Shown: positions 8,910-16,823 of the stretch, in pieces
Numbering within the stretch: the stretch's first letter is position 1
How the letters are laid out: each line of letters starts with the position of its first letter
NCBI RefSeq assembly: GCF_011813015.1
Contig: NZ_QHLQ01000002.1
Span: 248,001-312,000, forward strand
Source: Parasedimentitalea denitrificans
GTDB lineage: Bacteria; Pseudomonadota; Alphaproteobacteria; Rhodobacterales; Rhodobacteraceae
Direction of reading: 5' to 3'
DNA length: 64,000 bases
Notes under the pieces: generated by a model
Seen by the model: only the letters and a program-made list of their open reading frames with translations
What the model was told of the DNA's origin: nothing
The model's database searches: none
Program-made: the position numbers and the translations under genes

Positions 8910-9353
8910 ATGAAACCATTCCTAGCCCTTGTTCTGGCAGCATTTCTTCCAGCACCTTTGATCGCACAGGACGCCACCGGCGAAACTGGGGCTCCGGCAT
9001 TGATCCAACCCAATGACAGCGACCTTAGTGAGTATCTATGGAAGAACCGCCCGGTCGTGGTTTTTGCAGACAGCCCGGATGATCCACGGTTCCATGAACA
9101 AATCGAGCGGCTGTCGCAAGGCGCTGAGGCGCTGTTTGATCGCGATGTGGTGGTTCTGGTCGATACTGATCCTGCTGCCAACTCGATGTTGCGGCAGAAA
9201 TTGCGGCCACGGGGGTTTATGCTTGTTCTGGTTGGCAAGGACGGAGGAGTGAAGCTGCGCAAACCGTCACCCTGGACCGTGCGTGAGCTAAGCCGCACTA
9301 TCGACAAGTTCCCATCGCGCCTGCGCGAGGTAGAGGAACGGCGCGGCAGCTGA
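8910..9353 (+). CDS. DUF4174 secreted protein
   Basis: A 147-residue protein with a Sec signal peptide (MKPFLALVLAAFLPAPLIAQ) and a thioredoxin-like DUF4174 domain: VVVFADSPDDPRFHEQIERL, then DVVVLVDTDPAA and GFMLVLVGKDGGVKLRKPSPW. It has no CxxC motif, so redox activity is unlikely. The ATG at 8910 has AGGAG upstream and fits the signal peptide. It is the one plus-strand gene inside the minus-strand propionate locus; its stop lies four bases from the stop of the converging lipoprotein gene. Confidence 0.85.
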   Translation: MKPFLALVLAAFLPAPLIAQDATGETGAPALIQPNDSDLSEYLWKNRPVVVFADSPDDPRFHEQIERLSQGAEALFDRDVVVLVDTDPAANSMLRQKLRPRGFMLVLVGKDGGVKLRKPSPWTVRELSRTIDKFPSRLREVEERRGS

Positions 9354-9357
9354 GCCA

Positions 9358-9879
9358 TCACACCGTTCCCCGCGCGTAATAAATTTTCGAATTCCTGCGA
9401 TCCAGCACCGCCATAACGTTGCCGTCTGGATCAAACATCAGAACCGAGTCGGGATCCAGCAGGGCCCGCAAATAGGCCTCTTTAATCTGATCAGTCATGC
9501 AGTTCTTGCCCGCAATGCCCGACGACAACACACCAATGCCCTGTGGAAGGTCTCTGGTCATGATCTGTTCTGACACCGCGTTCGGCGACAGGCCTTTGAC
9601 ATCAAAAGCCACTGCATCGCCTTCTTTCAACAAGGTCATGCCGGTCGCGATTGAGCGGGCCTTGGAGATCAGTGACGTTACCCGAACGCCATCAACTTTG
9701 AACACACCGGCAGTGCAGTCCATCGTGGATTTGAAATAGGTGGTATCGCCGAGGCTGACCCAGTCGCCAACCCGCGCGCGCACTTCGTCTTCGCTATCCA
9801 TGGCACAGCCTGCCAGAGCGGTCAGTGCCAGACCGACAATAGCGGGCAAGAGGCTGATACGCTTATACAGTTTGGACAT
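9358..9879 (-). CDS. Small lipoprotein of unknown function
   Basis: The 173-residue product has a type II signal peptide ending in the lipobox LAGC at about residue 25, so it should be lipid-anchored in the envelope. The mature part has two cysteines (MDCTAGVFKVDG and GKNCMTDQ) that could form a disulfide, and ends with DPDGNVMAVLDRRNSKIYYARGTV. I do not recognise the family. Its start overlaps the end of the upstream membrane-protein gene by 17 bases, so the two are probably one unit downstream of pccA. Confidence 0.75.
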   Translation of the reverse strand: MSKLYKRISLLPAIVGLALTALAGCAMDSEDEVRARVGDWVSLGDTTYFKSTMDCTAGVFKVDGVRVTSLISKARSIATGMTLLKEGDAVAFDVKGLSPNAVSEQIMTRDLPQGIGVLSSGIAGKNCMTDQIKEAYLRALLDPDSVLMFDPDGNVMAVLDRRNSKIYYARGTV

Positions 9880-10285
9880 TGCTGCCCTCCTTTAGGGCAA
9901 TGGGCGCGAAGTATAGAAGCGCTAGACCGCTTCCCAGCACTGTCGCCACCCATGACAAAACCAGAAGACCTTCGCCGAAGTTTAGTGATTTATGCAGCCA
10001 AGACAGGACCGGTTCGCTTGCTAGAACTAGTACAGCATAGATCGCTATTAATATTTTCCAGTTCAGGTTGCGCCCCAGCACAATCATACAGGCTGTGAAA
10101 AATGTAGGAGCGGCGGCTGTAAGCCCTCCACATGTTGCTAAGAAAACAAAATAGTGACCCGTAAAAAAGATACGATATAAAAAGTGCGGCACCAACCAGC
10201 TAAGCAGGATCACTCCAGCGATCCCTGCTACCAAAGCAGCAAGGAGACAAGCTGTCGTCAACGCTATCCGGCGGGCTGGGGCCAT
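9863..10285 (-). CDS. Membrane protein of unknown function
   Basis: A 140-residue, very hydrophobic protein with about four predicted membrane helices (around residues 8-33, 42-70, 76-97 and 106-128) and short charged loops (GRNLNWK, HKSLNFGE). No family recognised. The start is only four bases after the pccA stop and the end overlaps the following lipoprotein gene, so it is probably the second gene of a pccA-led transcript. Confidence 0.75.
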   Translation of the reverse strand: MAPARRIALTTACLLAALVAGIAGVILLSWLVPHFLYRIFFTGHYFVFLATCGGLTAAAPTFFTACMIVLGRNLNWKILIAIYAVLVLASEPVLSWLHKSLNFGEGLLVLSWVATVLGSGLALLYFAPIALKEGSNVQTV

Positions 10286-10289
10286 TGTT

Positions 10290-12290
10290 TTATTCGAACT
10301 CCATGATCACTTCGTCCACCGCAAGGCTGTCACCAGCCGCGGCGTTGATCTTGGAAACAGTGCCCTTTTTCTCGGCCTTCAGGATGTTTTCCATCTTCAT
10401 CGCCTCGACAGTGCACAGGGCCTGCCCCTCTTGGACCTCGTCGCCGACCTGTACCGCAACATTGACGATCAGACCGGGCATTGGGCACAGCAACAGTTTT
10501 GATGTATCCGGCGCCACCTTTTCAGGCATCAGCTTGGCTAGTTCCGCCTGACGTGGAGTACGTACGTGCACCTTCATGTCAGCCCCGCGTGAGCGGATGC
10601 GGAAGCCGCCGGGAATCTTGCCAACCTTCAGCACCAGTGTTTCGCCGTCGACCTCAAGCTCAGCCAATTGATTACCCGGGGTCCAATCACTGGTGACGCG
10701 TTTGTGGGTACCATCAGCAAATTCAATGGTGGATCCGTCACGATCGGCATCGATGGTCATCGCATAGTCTTCACCCTGCAGCGAGACCACCCAATCAACG
10801 CCAATCCGGCGTTCATGGTTGTCCATACGGCCCGACACGCGGGTGCGGCGGATTTCGGCGACACGGTGCATGGCGGCACAGGCGGCAGCAATCTTGCGCA
10901 GCGCGTCGGCGGGCAGCTCAACGCCTTCGAACCCGTCGGGATACTGCTCTTCGATGAACGCAGTCGTCATTTCACCGGCCATAAAGATCGGGTGATCCAT
11001 CACCGCCGACAGGAACGGCAGGTTGTGTCCGATACCTTCGACCTCAAACCCGTCCAGCGCGTTGCGCATGGCCTCGATAGCCTCGGCACGGGTTGGCGCC
11101 CAGGTACAGAGCTTGGCGATCATCGGGTCGTAATACATCGAGATCTCGCCGCCTTCAAAAACGCCGGTGTCATTGCGCACGATATGGCCCTCTTCGACCA
11201 CCTCGGCTGGTGGACGATAGCGGGTCAGTCGACCTATGGACGGCAGAAAGCCCCGATATGGATCTTCGGCATAGAGACGGTTTTCAATGGCCCAGCCGTT
11301 CAGTTTCACATCTTCCTGTTTGATGGTCAGTTCTTCACCGTTGGCGACGCGGATCATCTGTTCGACCAGATCAACGCCTGTGATCAGCTCGGTCACCGGG
11401 TGTTCCACCTGCAGGCGGGTATTCATTTCCAGGAAGTAGAAGTTTTTGTCGCCATCAACGATGAACTCCACAGTCCCGGCAGATGTGTAGTCCACCGCCT
11501 GCGCCAGTGCGACGGCCTGTTCGCCCATTGCCCTGCGGGTGGCTTCGTCCAGGAAGGGGCTTGGTGCTTCTTCGACAACTTTCTGCTGACGGCGCTGGAT
11601 CGAGCATTCACGCTCGCCCAGATAAATGCCGTTGCCGTGGCTGTCACATAGAACCTGAATCTCGATGTGACGCGGTTGGGTGACGAATTTTTCAATGAAA
11701 ATCCGGTCATCGCCAAAGGAATTGGCGGCTTCGTTCTTGGACGATTGGAAACCCTCGCGAGCCTCCTCATCGTTCCAGGCAATCCGCATGCCCTTGCCGC
11801 CACCACCGGCTGAAGCCTTGAGCATCACAGGATAGCCGATTTCGTTCGAGATCTTTACCGCCTCGTCGGCGTCCTCGATCAGGCCCATGTGGCCGGGAAC
11901 CGTGGAAACACCAGCCTCTTGGGCGATTTTCTTGGAGGTGATCTTGTCCCCCATCTTTTCAATCGCACCAACAGGAGGGCCGACAAAAGCGACACCTTCG
12001 GCTGCCAGCGCGCTGGCGAATTTGGAGTTTTCCGACAGGAAGCCATAGCCTGGATGCACGGCCTGCGCGCCGGTCTGGCGGATGGCGTCCATCACCTTGT
12101 CGATGACGATATAGGATTGGTTGGCCGGGGGTGGGCCGATATGAACCGCCTCGTCTGCCATTTCCACATGCAATGCGTTGCGGTCGGCATCCGAATAGAT
12201 GGCAACGGTCTGGATACCCATCTTGCGCGCGGATTTGATAACGCGGCAGGCAATCTCGCCCCGGTTGGCGATCAGGATCTTGTTAAACAT
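10290..12290 (-). CDS. pccA: Propionyl-CoA carboxylase, alpha (biotin) subunit
   Basis: This 666-residue subunit carries out ATP-dependent carboxylation of biotin and presents it to PccB, which makes methylmalonyl-CoA. It opens with MFNKILIANRGEIACRV (biotin-carboxylase N-domain), then the ATP-grasp region with a glycine-rich loop KASAGGGGKGMRIA and FIEKFVTQPRHIEIQ, the carboxylase C-domain, a linker (BT-type) region and a C-terminal biotinyl domain with EAMKMEN, the biotinylated lysine being about residue 632. The start at 12290 has AAAGGA upstream and the canonical N-terminus; the longer frame is not homologous. Confidence 0.97.
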   Translation of the reverse strand: MFNKILIANRGEIACRVIKSARKMGIQTVAIYSDADRNALHVEMADEAVHIGPPPANQSYIVIDKVMDAIRQTGAQAVHPGYGFLSENSKFASALAAEGVAFVGPPVGAIEKMGDKITSKKIAQEAGVSTVPGHMGLIEDADEAVKISNEIGYPVMLKASAGGGGKGMRIAWNDEEAREGFQSSKNEAANSFGDDRIFIEKFVTQPRHIEIQVLCDSHGNGIYLGERECSIQRRQQKVVEEAPSPFLDEATRRAMGEQAVALAQAVDYTSAGTVEFIVDGDKNFYFLEMNTRLQVEHPVTELITGVDLVEQMIRVANGEELTIKQEDVKLNGWAIENRLYAEDPYRGFLPSIGRLTRYRPPAEVVEEGHIVRNDTGVFEGGEISMYYDPMIAKLCTWAPTRAEAIEAMRNALDGFEVEGIGHNLPFLSAVMDHPIFMAGEMTTAFIEEQYPDGFEGVELPADALRKIAAACAAMHRVAEIRRTRVSGRMDNHERRIGVDWVVSLQGEDYAMTIDADRDGSTIEFADGTHKRVTSDWTPGNQLAELEVDGETLVLKVGKIPGGFRIRSRGADMKVHVRTPRQAELAKLMPEKVAPDTSKLLLCPMPGLIVNVAVQVGDEVQEGQALCTVEAMKMENILKAEKKGTVSKINAAAGDSLAVDEVIMEFE

Positions 12291-12452
12291 GGGCAGTCCT
12301 TTGTCTTCTGGATGTCGAAACAGCACAGATCTGCGCAGGCTGCACAGCTGGGCGAATTGTTTGTATTTCGGTGCCGGGCATAATGGGCCCGGCAAATAGG
12401 GGTGTCAGATCACCAAGGTGACGGCGCGGAGTGGTCTGCAGCCCCATCCCGA

Positions 12453-12800
12453 TCACTCCCCAAACACGTCCGGAAACGACAGTTGGCAGACGCGCAGGTC
12501 AAGGACCAGCAACGCCTCATAGCTTTCCGGATCAAAGGGGTCTTCGGCAGGGATCACCTCACGCTCGAACAGCCAGCTGATGCGGCCAGCATCAAGATTG
12601 CCGCGTTCAAAGGGCTGATCGCCAAACTGTACCCACAGGGCTTTGATAAACCCAGCATCCGCGCGGCGGTCTGCCGGGCGTCGGTCATGGTACCGTTCGC
12701 GTCGTGATATCGCCGTGACCCCTTTGGGGTTCGGGCGTCGAATTGTGAATTGGAAATCTGTGCCCGGCAATCGGCCGGGGAATCCGCGGTGTTTTAACAT
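12453..12800 (-). CDS. Conserved hypothetical protein between pccA and pccB
   Basis: A 115-residue soluble protein, MLKHRGFPGRLPGTDFQFT at the start, then a very basic stretch (AISRRERYHDRRPADRRADAG) and an acidic, hydrophobic C-terminal half (PAEDPFDPESYEALLVLDLRVCQLSFPDVFGE). GAAAGG lies eight bases before the ATG at 12800. I do not recognise a named domain, but a short gene of this kind between pccB and pccA is familiar from Rhodobacterales, so it may assist the carboxylase. That is inference from position. Confidence 0.65.
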   Translation of the reverse strand: MLKHRGFPGRLPGTDFQFTIRRPNPKGVTAISRRERYHDRRPADRRADAGFIKALWVQFGDQPFERGNLDAGRISWLFEREVIPAEDPFDPESYEALLVLDLRVCQLSFPDVFGE

Positions 12801-12869
12801 GGTAGCGCCTTTCGCCCGGCGCTGCGCGGAGATTTGGGGACCGACCGCAGGGCCGGGCCCCAATTTTTG

Positions 12870-13004
12870 TTATTTGTACTTGCCGGTGTAGACTGGCTCT
12901 TCCGAAATAGGCTCAACCACGACAAATTCTTCTTCTTGCTGCGAGCAAGCAGCAACGGCAGCCAGCAGGCCAGCCAAAGCGAACAGTTTGATGCTCTTGG
13001 ACAT
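12870..13004 (-). CDS. Tiny lipoprotein, 44 residues
   Basis: Reading the minus strand gives a 44-residue peptide starting MSKSIKLFALAGLLAAVAAC, a complete lipoprotein signal peptide with lipobox AVAAC, followed by a short acidic mature part (SQQEEE...PISEEPVYTGKYK). The ATG is preceded by CACAGGAGACAG, a strong Shine-Dalgarno. Lipidation would leave a tail of only about 25 residues. It lies between pccB and pccA in the propionate locus. No function is known to me; the clean signals make it a real gene. Confidence 0.72.
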   Translation of the reverse strand: MSKSIKLFALAGLLAAVAACSQQEEEFVVVEPISEEPVYTGKYK

Positions 13005-13218
13005 TTCTGTCTCCTGTGTGAAAAATTGAAACCGGCTTTACGGTATGCCGCGACCGGTTTCGACCTCATATAAAGAGCTGCGAAATTGCAGCTCGCGTAA
13101 ATGATAGCCGACAATTTAGCCAGATTACATCCAAATCGAGGCAAGGCTAAGGCATGTGGCCGCAAAGCCGCAGCAATCCGCCGAGATATGCCTGGTATCG
13201 CAAGATATTGAGGAGACA

Positions 13219-13623
13219 TCAGAACTCCTCCCAGATGCAGCGCGTATCATCGGGGCGATACGTTTCAAAGAACTGGGTGGCGGCTGGATCTTGCGCCCCA
13301 AACTCAACAGGGCGGTCCATCAGAGAAATCACCACCCGAGCCGGTGCTATCTGATGATAAGTTAGGTAAGGCATCGCCAGTTCATCACATAGATGGTCCA
13401 TGTCCGGCCCGGCCTGGTCATAGCTGATGCTGCCAGAATCATGGGTGATCGCCGGTGCGATAAAACGGAACCGCGCCCAGAGCTCGCCCGGGGCCTCGTC
13501 CAGCAGCACCTCGGTCAAAGTGACAGCCTGCCCAGACGGCACCGGAAATGGCTCATCAGCAGCCAAAGGCGTGGTTTGCAGTATCAAGGTAAACAGACAT
13601 CCGCAGCTTCGACCCCCAAACAA
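13219..13623 (-). CDS. DUF6497-type secreted protein
   Basis: The mature domain (FPVPSGQAVTLTEVLLDEAPGELWARFRFIAP...ISLMDRPVEFG, ending RCIWEEF) matches my memory of the roseobacter DUF6497 family. I prefer the TTG at 13623: GGAGGAG sits just upstream and the protein then begins with a compact signal peptide (FGGRSCGCLFTLILQTTPLAA). The ATG at 13698 would add 25 residues of basic, alanine-rich sequence with no ribosome-binding site. The product would be periplasmic, ~134 residues, with two cysteines in the mature part. It follows pccB on the same strand; function unknown. Confidence 0.72.
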   Translation of the reverse strand: MFGGRSCGCLFTLILQTTPLAADEPFPVPSGQAVTLTEVLLDEAPGELWARFRFIAPAITHDSGSISYDQAGPDMDHLCDELAMPYLTYHQIAPARVVISLMDRPVEFGAQDPAATQFFETYRPDDTRCIWEEF

Positions 13624-13756
13624 ATGGGCTCCTCCGGCCGAAGCTGCTGGCGCTGCGCCATTGGCGCGCGCTGTTCTATGTCGGTTGGAGCGGATCATGG
13701 TGTGAAACTACTGCACATGTCAATTGTTTTAAGGCCAGGTCCCGCCAAAGAGTATT

Positions 13757-13792
13757 CATGCCTCCGGCGGGAGTATTTCAGCAAAAAGAAAC
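13757..13792 (+). repeat. Roseobacter-type intergenic element, copy 1
   Basis: A short hairpin (CTCC-GGCG-GGAG) runs straight into GTATTT and a purine-rich tail ending AAAAAGAAA. A near match occurs at 37691, and the tail alone at 46796. It lies just beyond the pccB stop. Confidence 0.5.
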
Positions 13793-13797
13793 CACGG

Positions 13798-15330
13798 TTA
13801 AAGTGGAATATTATCGTGTTTCTTCCACGGGTTCTTTAGCGACTTGCCGCGGAGCGAGGCAAAGGCGCGGCTGACGCGACGGCGGGTAGACTTGGGCTGG
13901 ATCACTTCGTCGATAAAGCCACGTTCAGCCGCGACAAAGGGATTGGCAAAGCGGTCTTCGTAGTCAGCCGTGTGTTGGGCGATCTTTTCGGCGTCTTTCA
14001 GGTCAGCGCGGTGGATGATTTCGGTAGCGCCCTTGGCGCCCATTACTGCGATCTCGGCCGTGGGCCAAGCATAGTTGAAATCACCGCGCAGGTGTTTAGA
14101 CGACATCACGTCGTAGGCGCCGCCATAGGCCTTGCGGGTGATCACGGTCACCTTTGGCACGGTTGCTTCGCCATAGGCAAACAGCAGCTTAGCGCCGTGT
14201 TTAATGACACCACCGTATTCTTGCGAGGTGCCGGGCAGGAAGCCGGGAACATCGACCAGTGTCAGGATTGGGATTTCAAAACAATCGCAGAAGCGGACAA
14301 AACGTGCTGCCTTGCGTGAACTGTCGATATCGAGACAGCCGGCCAGCACCATAGGTTGGTTGGCAACCACGCCCACAGTTTGACCTTCTAGACGGATGAA
14401 CCCGGTCAGGATGTTCTTGGCAAAATCCTCTTGGATTTCATAGAAATCACCCTCGTCCGCCAGTTTGTGGATCAGCTCTTTCATGTCGTAGGGCGTGTTG
14501 GGGTTGTCGGGGATCAGGGTATCAAGGCTGTCTTCGATCCGGCCGGGTTCGTCAAAGAAGGGACGTACCGGGGGTTTTTCTTTGTTGTTGAGCGGCAGGA
14601 AGTCGACAAGACGGCGGACCTCGGCCAGCGCCTCGACGTCGTTCTCAAACGCGCCATCGGCAACGCTGGACTTCTTGGTATGGGTAGACGCACCGCCCAG
14701 CTCCTCGGCTGTGACCGTTTCGTTGGTCACGGTTTTCACCACATCAGGGCCAGTGACAAACATGTAGGAGGTGTCTTTGACCATGAAGATAAAGTCAGTC
14801 ATGGCAGGGGAATACACCGCGCCGCCGGCACATGGGCCCATGATGACAGAGATCTGCGGCACCACACCCGAGGCCATCACGTTGCGCTGGAATACCTCGG
14901 CATAACCGGCCAGTGAGGCGACGCCTTCCTGGATGCGGGCTCCGCCGGAATCGTTGATGCCAATGACCGGCGCGCCATTCTGCATCGCCATATCCATGAT
15001 CTTGCAGATCTTTTGCGCATGGGTTTCAGACAGCGAGCCACCGAAGACAGTGAAGTCCTGAGAGTACACATAAACCATTCGGCCATTGATAGTACCCCAG
15101 CCGGTGACGACACCGTCCCCGGCTGGGCGCTGCGCTTCCATTCCAAAGTCAGTGCAGCGGTGGGCGACAAACATGTCAAACTCTTCAAAACTATCTTCGT
15201 CCAACAGCAACTCGATACGCTCGCGTGCGGTCAGCTTGCCACGACCGTGCTGTGCGTCGATGCGGCGTTGCCCGCCGCCCAACCGCGCGTCCTGACGGCG
15301 GTTTTCCAACTCAGCAAGGATATCTTTCAT
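13798..15330 (-). CDS. pccB: Propionyl-CoA carboxylase, beta (carboxyltransferase) subunit
   Basis: A 510-residue carboxyltransferase that moves CO2 from biotin on PccA to propionyl-CoA. It has the tandem crotonase-like halves of the family: [15 protein letters not shown] near the N-terminus, [12 protein letters not shown] and [17 protein letters not shown] in the first half (acyl-CoA oxyanion hole), and [32 protein letters not shown] in the second (carboxybiotin side). Length is normal. The promoter region, shared with the divergent MFS gene, holds two TTTGCAAA-like sites that match the reported PccR binding motif. Confidence 0.97.
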   Translation of the reverse strand: MKDILAELENRRQDARLGGGQRRIDAQHGRGKLTARERIELLLDEDSFEEFDMFVAHRCTDFGMEAQRPAGDGVVTGWGTINGRMVYVYSQDFTVFGGSLSETHAQKICKIMDMAMQNGAPVIGINDSGGARIQEGVASLAGYAEVFQRNVMASGVVPQISVIMGPCAGGAVYSPAMTDFIFMVKDTSYMFVTGPDVVKTVTNETVTAEELGGASTHTKKSSVADGAFENDVEALAEVRRLVDFLPLNNKEKPPVRPFFDEPGRIEDSLDTLIPDNPNTPYDMKELIHKLADEGDFYEIQEDFAKNILTGFIRLEGQTVGVVANQPMVLAGCLDIDSSRKAARFVRFCDCFEIPILTLVDVPGFLPGTSQEYGGVIKHGAKLLFAYGEATVPKVTVITRKAYGGAYDVMSSKHLRGDFNYAWPTAEIAVMGAKGATEIIHRADLKDAEKIAQHTADYEDRFANPFVAAERGFIDEVIQPKSTRRRVSRAFASLRGKSLKNPWKKHDNIPL

Positions 15331-15402
15331 GGCCCGTGTCCTCTAATGATTTAGCGCGACCATATATTGCGTTTTCGATGGACCCAAGGCAATTATCGCA
15401 AA

Positions 15403-15442
15403 TTTGCAAAGTTACTACAAGAAGGCGACAGCAAACTGCAAA
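15403..15442. promoter_or_regulatory. Candidate PccR operator upstream of pccB
   Basis: A perfect TTTGCAAA (15403-15410) overlaps a second palindrome, GCAAATTTGC (15398-15407), and a degenerate copy, ACTGCAAA, sits at 15435-15442, 32 bases away. TTTGCAAA is the half-site reported for the ScfR-type regulator PccR at the Rhodobacter sphaeroides pccB promoter. The pair lies 73-105 bases upstream of the pccB start and also upstream of the divergent MFS gene. Confidence 0.6.
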
Positions 15443-15518
15443 TATGCTAATAGGCATACTTAGGTTTTATCACGCAGAGCAATGGACAACAGTGCCCTTG
15501 TGACCTAAGCCAGATCAC

Positions 15519-16733
15519 ATGCAGAGTTCTTCGCGCCAGTTTTTTAAACGCACCAGCCCACCTCATATCTCAACGCTGATCCTGCTGGCAGGCATTTCAG
15601 CGCTAGGCATGAATGTGTTTCTGCCCTCGCTACCGGGCATGGCAGTGTACTTTGATGTCGACTATCGCCTGATGCAGCTGTCGGTGGCGCTGTATCTGGC
15701 CGTCAACGCAGTGGTGCAGATTATCGTCGGGCCGATCTCTGACAAAGTGGGGCGTCGGCCTGTCATCTTGGCCGGGATCGTCTTTTTCCTGCTGGCAACA
15801 CTCGGCTGCATCATGGCGCCGACGGCGGAGATCTTTTTGCTGTTTCGCATGGCCCAGGCCGTTGTTGCAGTGGCGATGGTGCTAAGCCGCGCTGCGGTTC
15901 GGGATTTGTACGACGCAGACCAAGCCGCTAGCATGATCGGCTATGTCACCATGGGCATGGCAGTTGTCCCAATGATAGGGCCAGCCATAGGCGGCGCGTT
16001 GGATCAGGCATTCGGCTGGACGGCTAACTTCTGGCTCCTGTTCGGCATGGGCCTTGTCATTCTGGCATTCACCTATTTCGACTTTGGCGAAACCGCCCAC
16101 AAAAGCGGCAAGACGCTGGTGGCGCAGTTCCGGGAATACCCTGAGTTGCTACGCTCCCCCCGTTTTTGGGGCTACTCGCTGGCGTCTGGGTTGTCGTCAG
16201 GCTCGTTCTTTGCCTACCTCGGCGGCGCGCCGTTTGTCGGCACCGAGATCTATGGGTTGAGCACGGCACAACTGGGCCTCTACTTCTCGGCCCCTGCCGT
16301 AGGGTACTTTGCCGGGAACTTCCTCTCGGGCCGCTATTCGATGCGGATCGGTATCAATCGCATGGTGTTCTGGGGCTGCTGGATCAACGGGATTGGCGTC
16401 GCATTGTCGCTGGCGATGGCTTTTGCCGACCTTGATACCGTTTATACCTTCTTTGGCTTCATGACTTTTGTCGGCGTTGGCAATGGCATGGCGATCCCCA
16501 ATTCAACCGCTGGCGCATTGTCGGTCCGTCCACATCTGGCGGGAACCGCCTCGGGATTAAGCGGCGCATTGATGCTGGGCCTTGGTGCCGCACTCAGCGC
16601 CTTTGCCGGTTGGGTATTGGGGGCGGGTTCAACAGCGGTGCCACTGCTGGTGATCATGCTTGTCACTGCAGTACTCGGGATTACTTCAATCATGATGGTC
16701 ATTTCCCGCGAAAGGCAGCTGGCTGTTCAATAA
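15519..16733 (+). CDS. MFS transporter, Bcr/CflA drug-resistance family
   Basis: A 404-residue major-facilitator protein with about 12 membrane helices. Helix 1 contains ISALGMNVFLPSLPGMAVYF, typical of Bcr/CflA exporters, and the loop between helices 2 and 3 has GPISDKVGRRPVIL, the MFS motif A. Family members export drugs such as bicyclomycin or sulfonamides and some small metabolites. It lies divergently from pccB and directly upstream of pccR, so its expression may respond to PccR; a role in propionate handling is not shown by the sequence. Confidence 0.88.
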   Translation: MQSSSRQFFKRTSPPHISTLILLAGISALGMNVFLPSLPGMAVYFDVDYRLMQLSVALYLAVNAVVQIIVGPISDKVGRRPVILAGIVFFLLATLGCIMAPTAEIFLLFRMAQAVVAVAMVLSRAAVRDLYDADQAASMIGYVTMGMAVVPMIGPAIGGALDQAFGWTANFWLLFGMGLVILAFTYFDFGETAHKSGKTLVAQFREYPELLRSPRFWGYSLASGLSSGSFFAYLGGAPFVGTEIYGLSTAQLGLYFSAPAVGYFAGNFLSGRYSMRIGINRMVFWGCWINGIGVALSLAMAFADLDTVYTFFGFMTFVGVGNGMAIPNSTAGALSVRPHLAGTASGLSGALMLGLGAALSAFAGWVLGAGSTAVPLLVIMLVTAVLGITSIMMVISRERQLAVQ

Positions 16734-16773
16734 CAAGCGACTGCTGCGACGCCCTGCCACTTGCGGGCTCGAC

Positions 16774-16811
16774 TTTGCAATTCTACAGTTCACGGAACTT
16801 AGATTTGCAAA
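16774..16811. promoter_or_regulatory. Candidate PccR autoregulatory site upstream of pccR
   Basis: TTTGCAAT (16774-16781) and TTTGCAAA (16804-16811) lie 30 bases apart on the same DNA face. The second runs into the AAAGG ribosome-binding site of pccR, so binding there would block expression of the gene. Same motif as upstream of pccB. Confidence 0.62.
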
Positions 16812-16823
16812 GGCACCTTCTTA

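Noticed and set aside
10668..11651. 327-codon plus-strand frame
   Set aside because: It lies wholly antisense to pccA and has no family likeness; it follows from the codon bias of the real gene.
12835..12867. Plus-strand hairpin with T-run near the 44-residue lipoprotein
   Set aside because: TTGGGG/CCCCAA followed by TTTTT is present, but no plus-strand gene precedes it; the stem has a mismatch.
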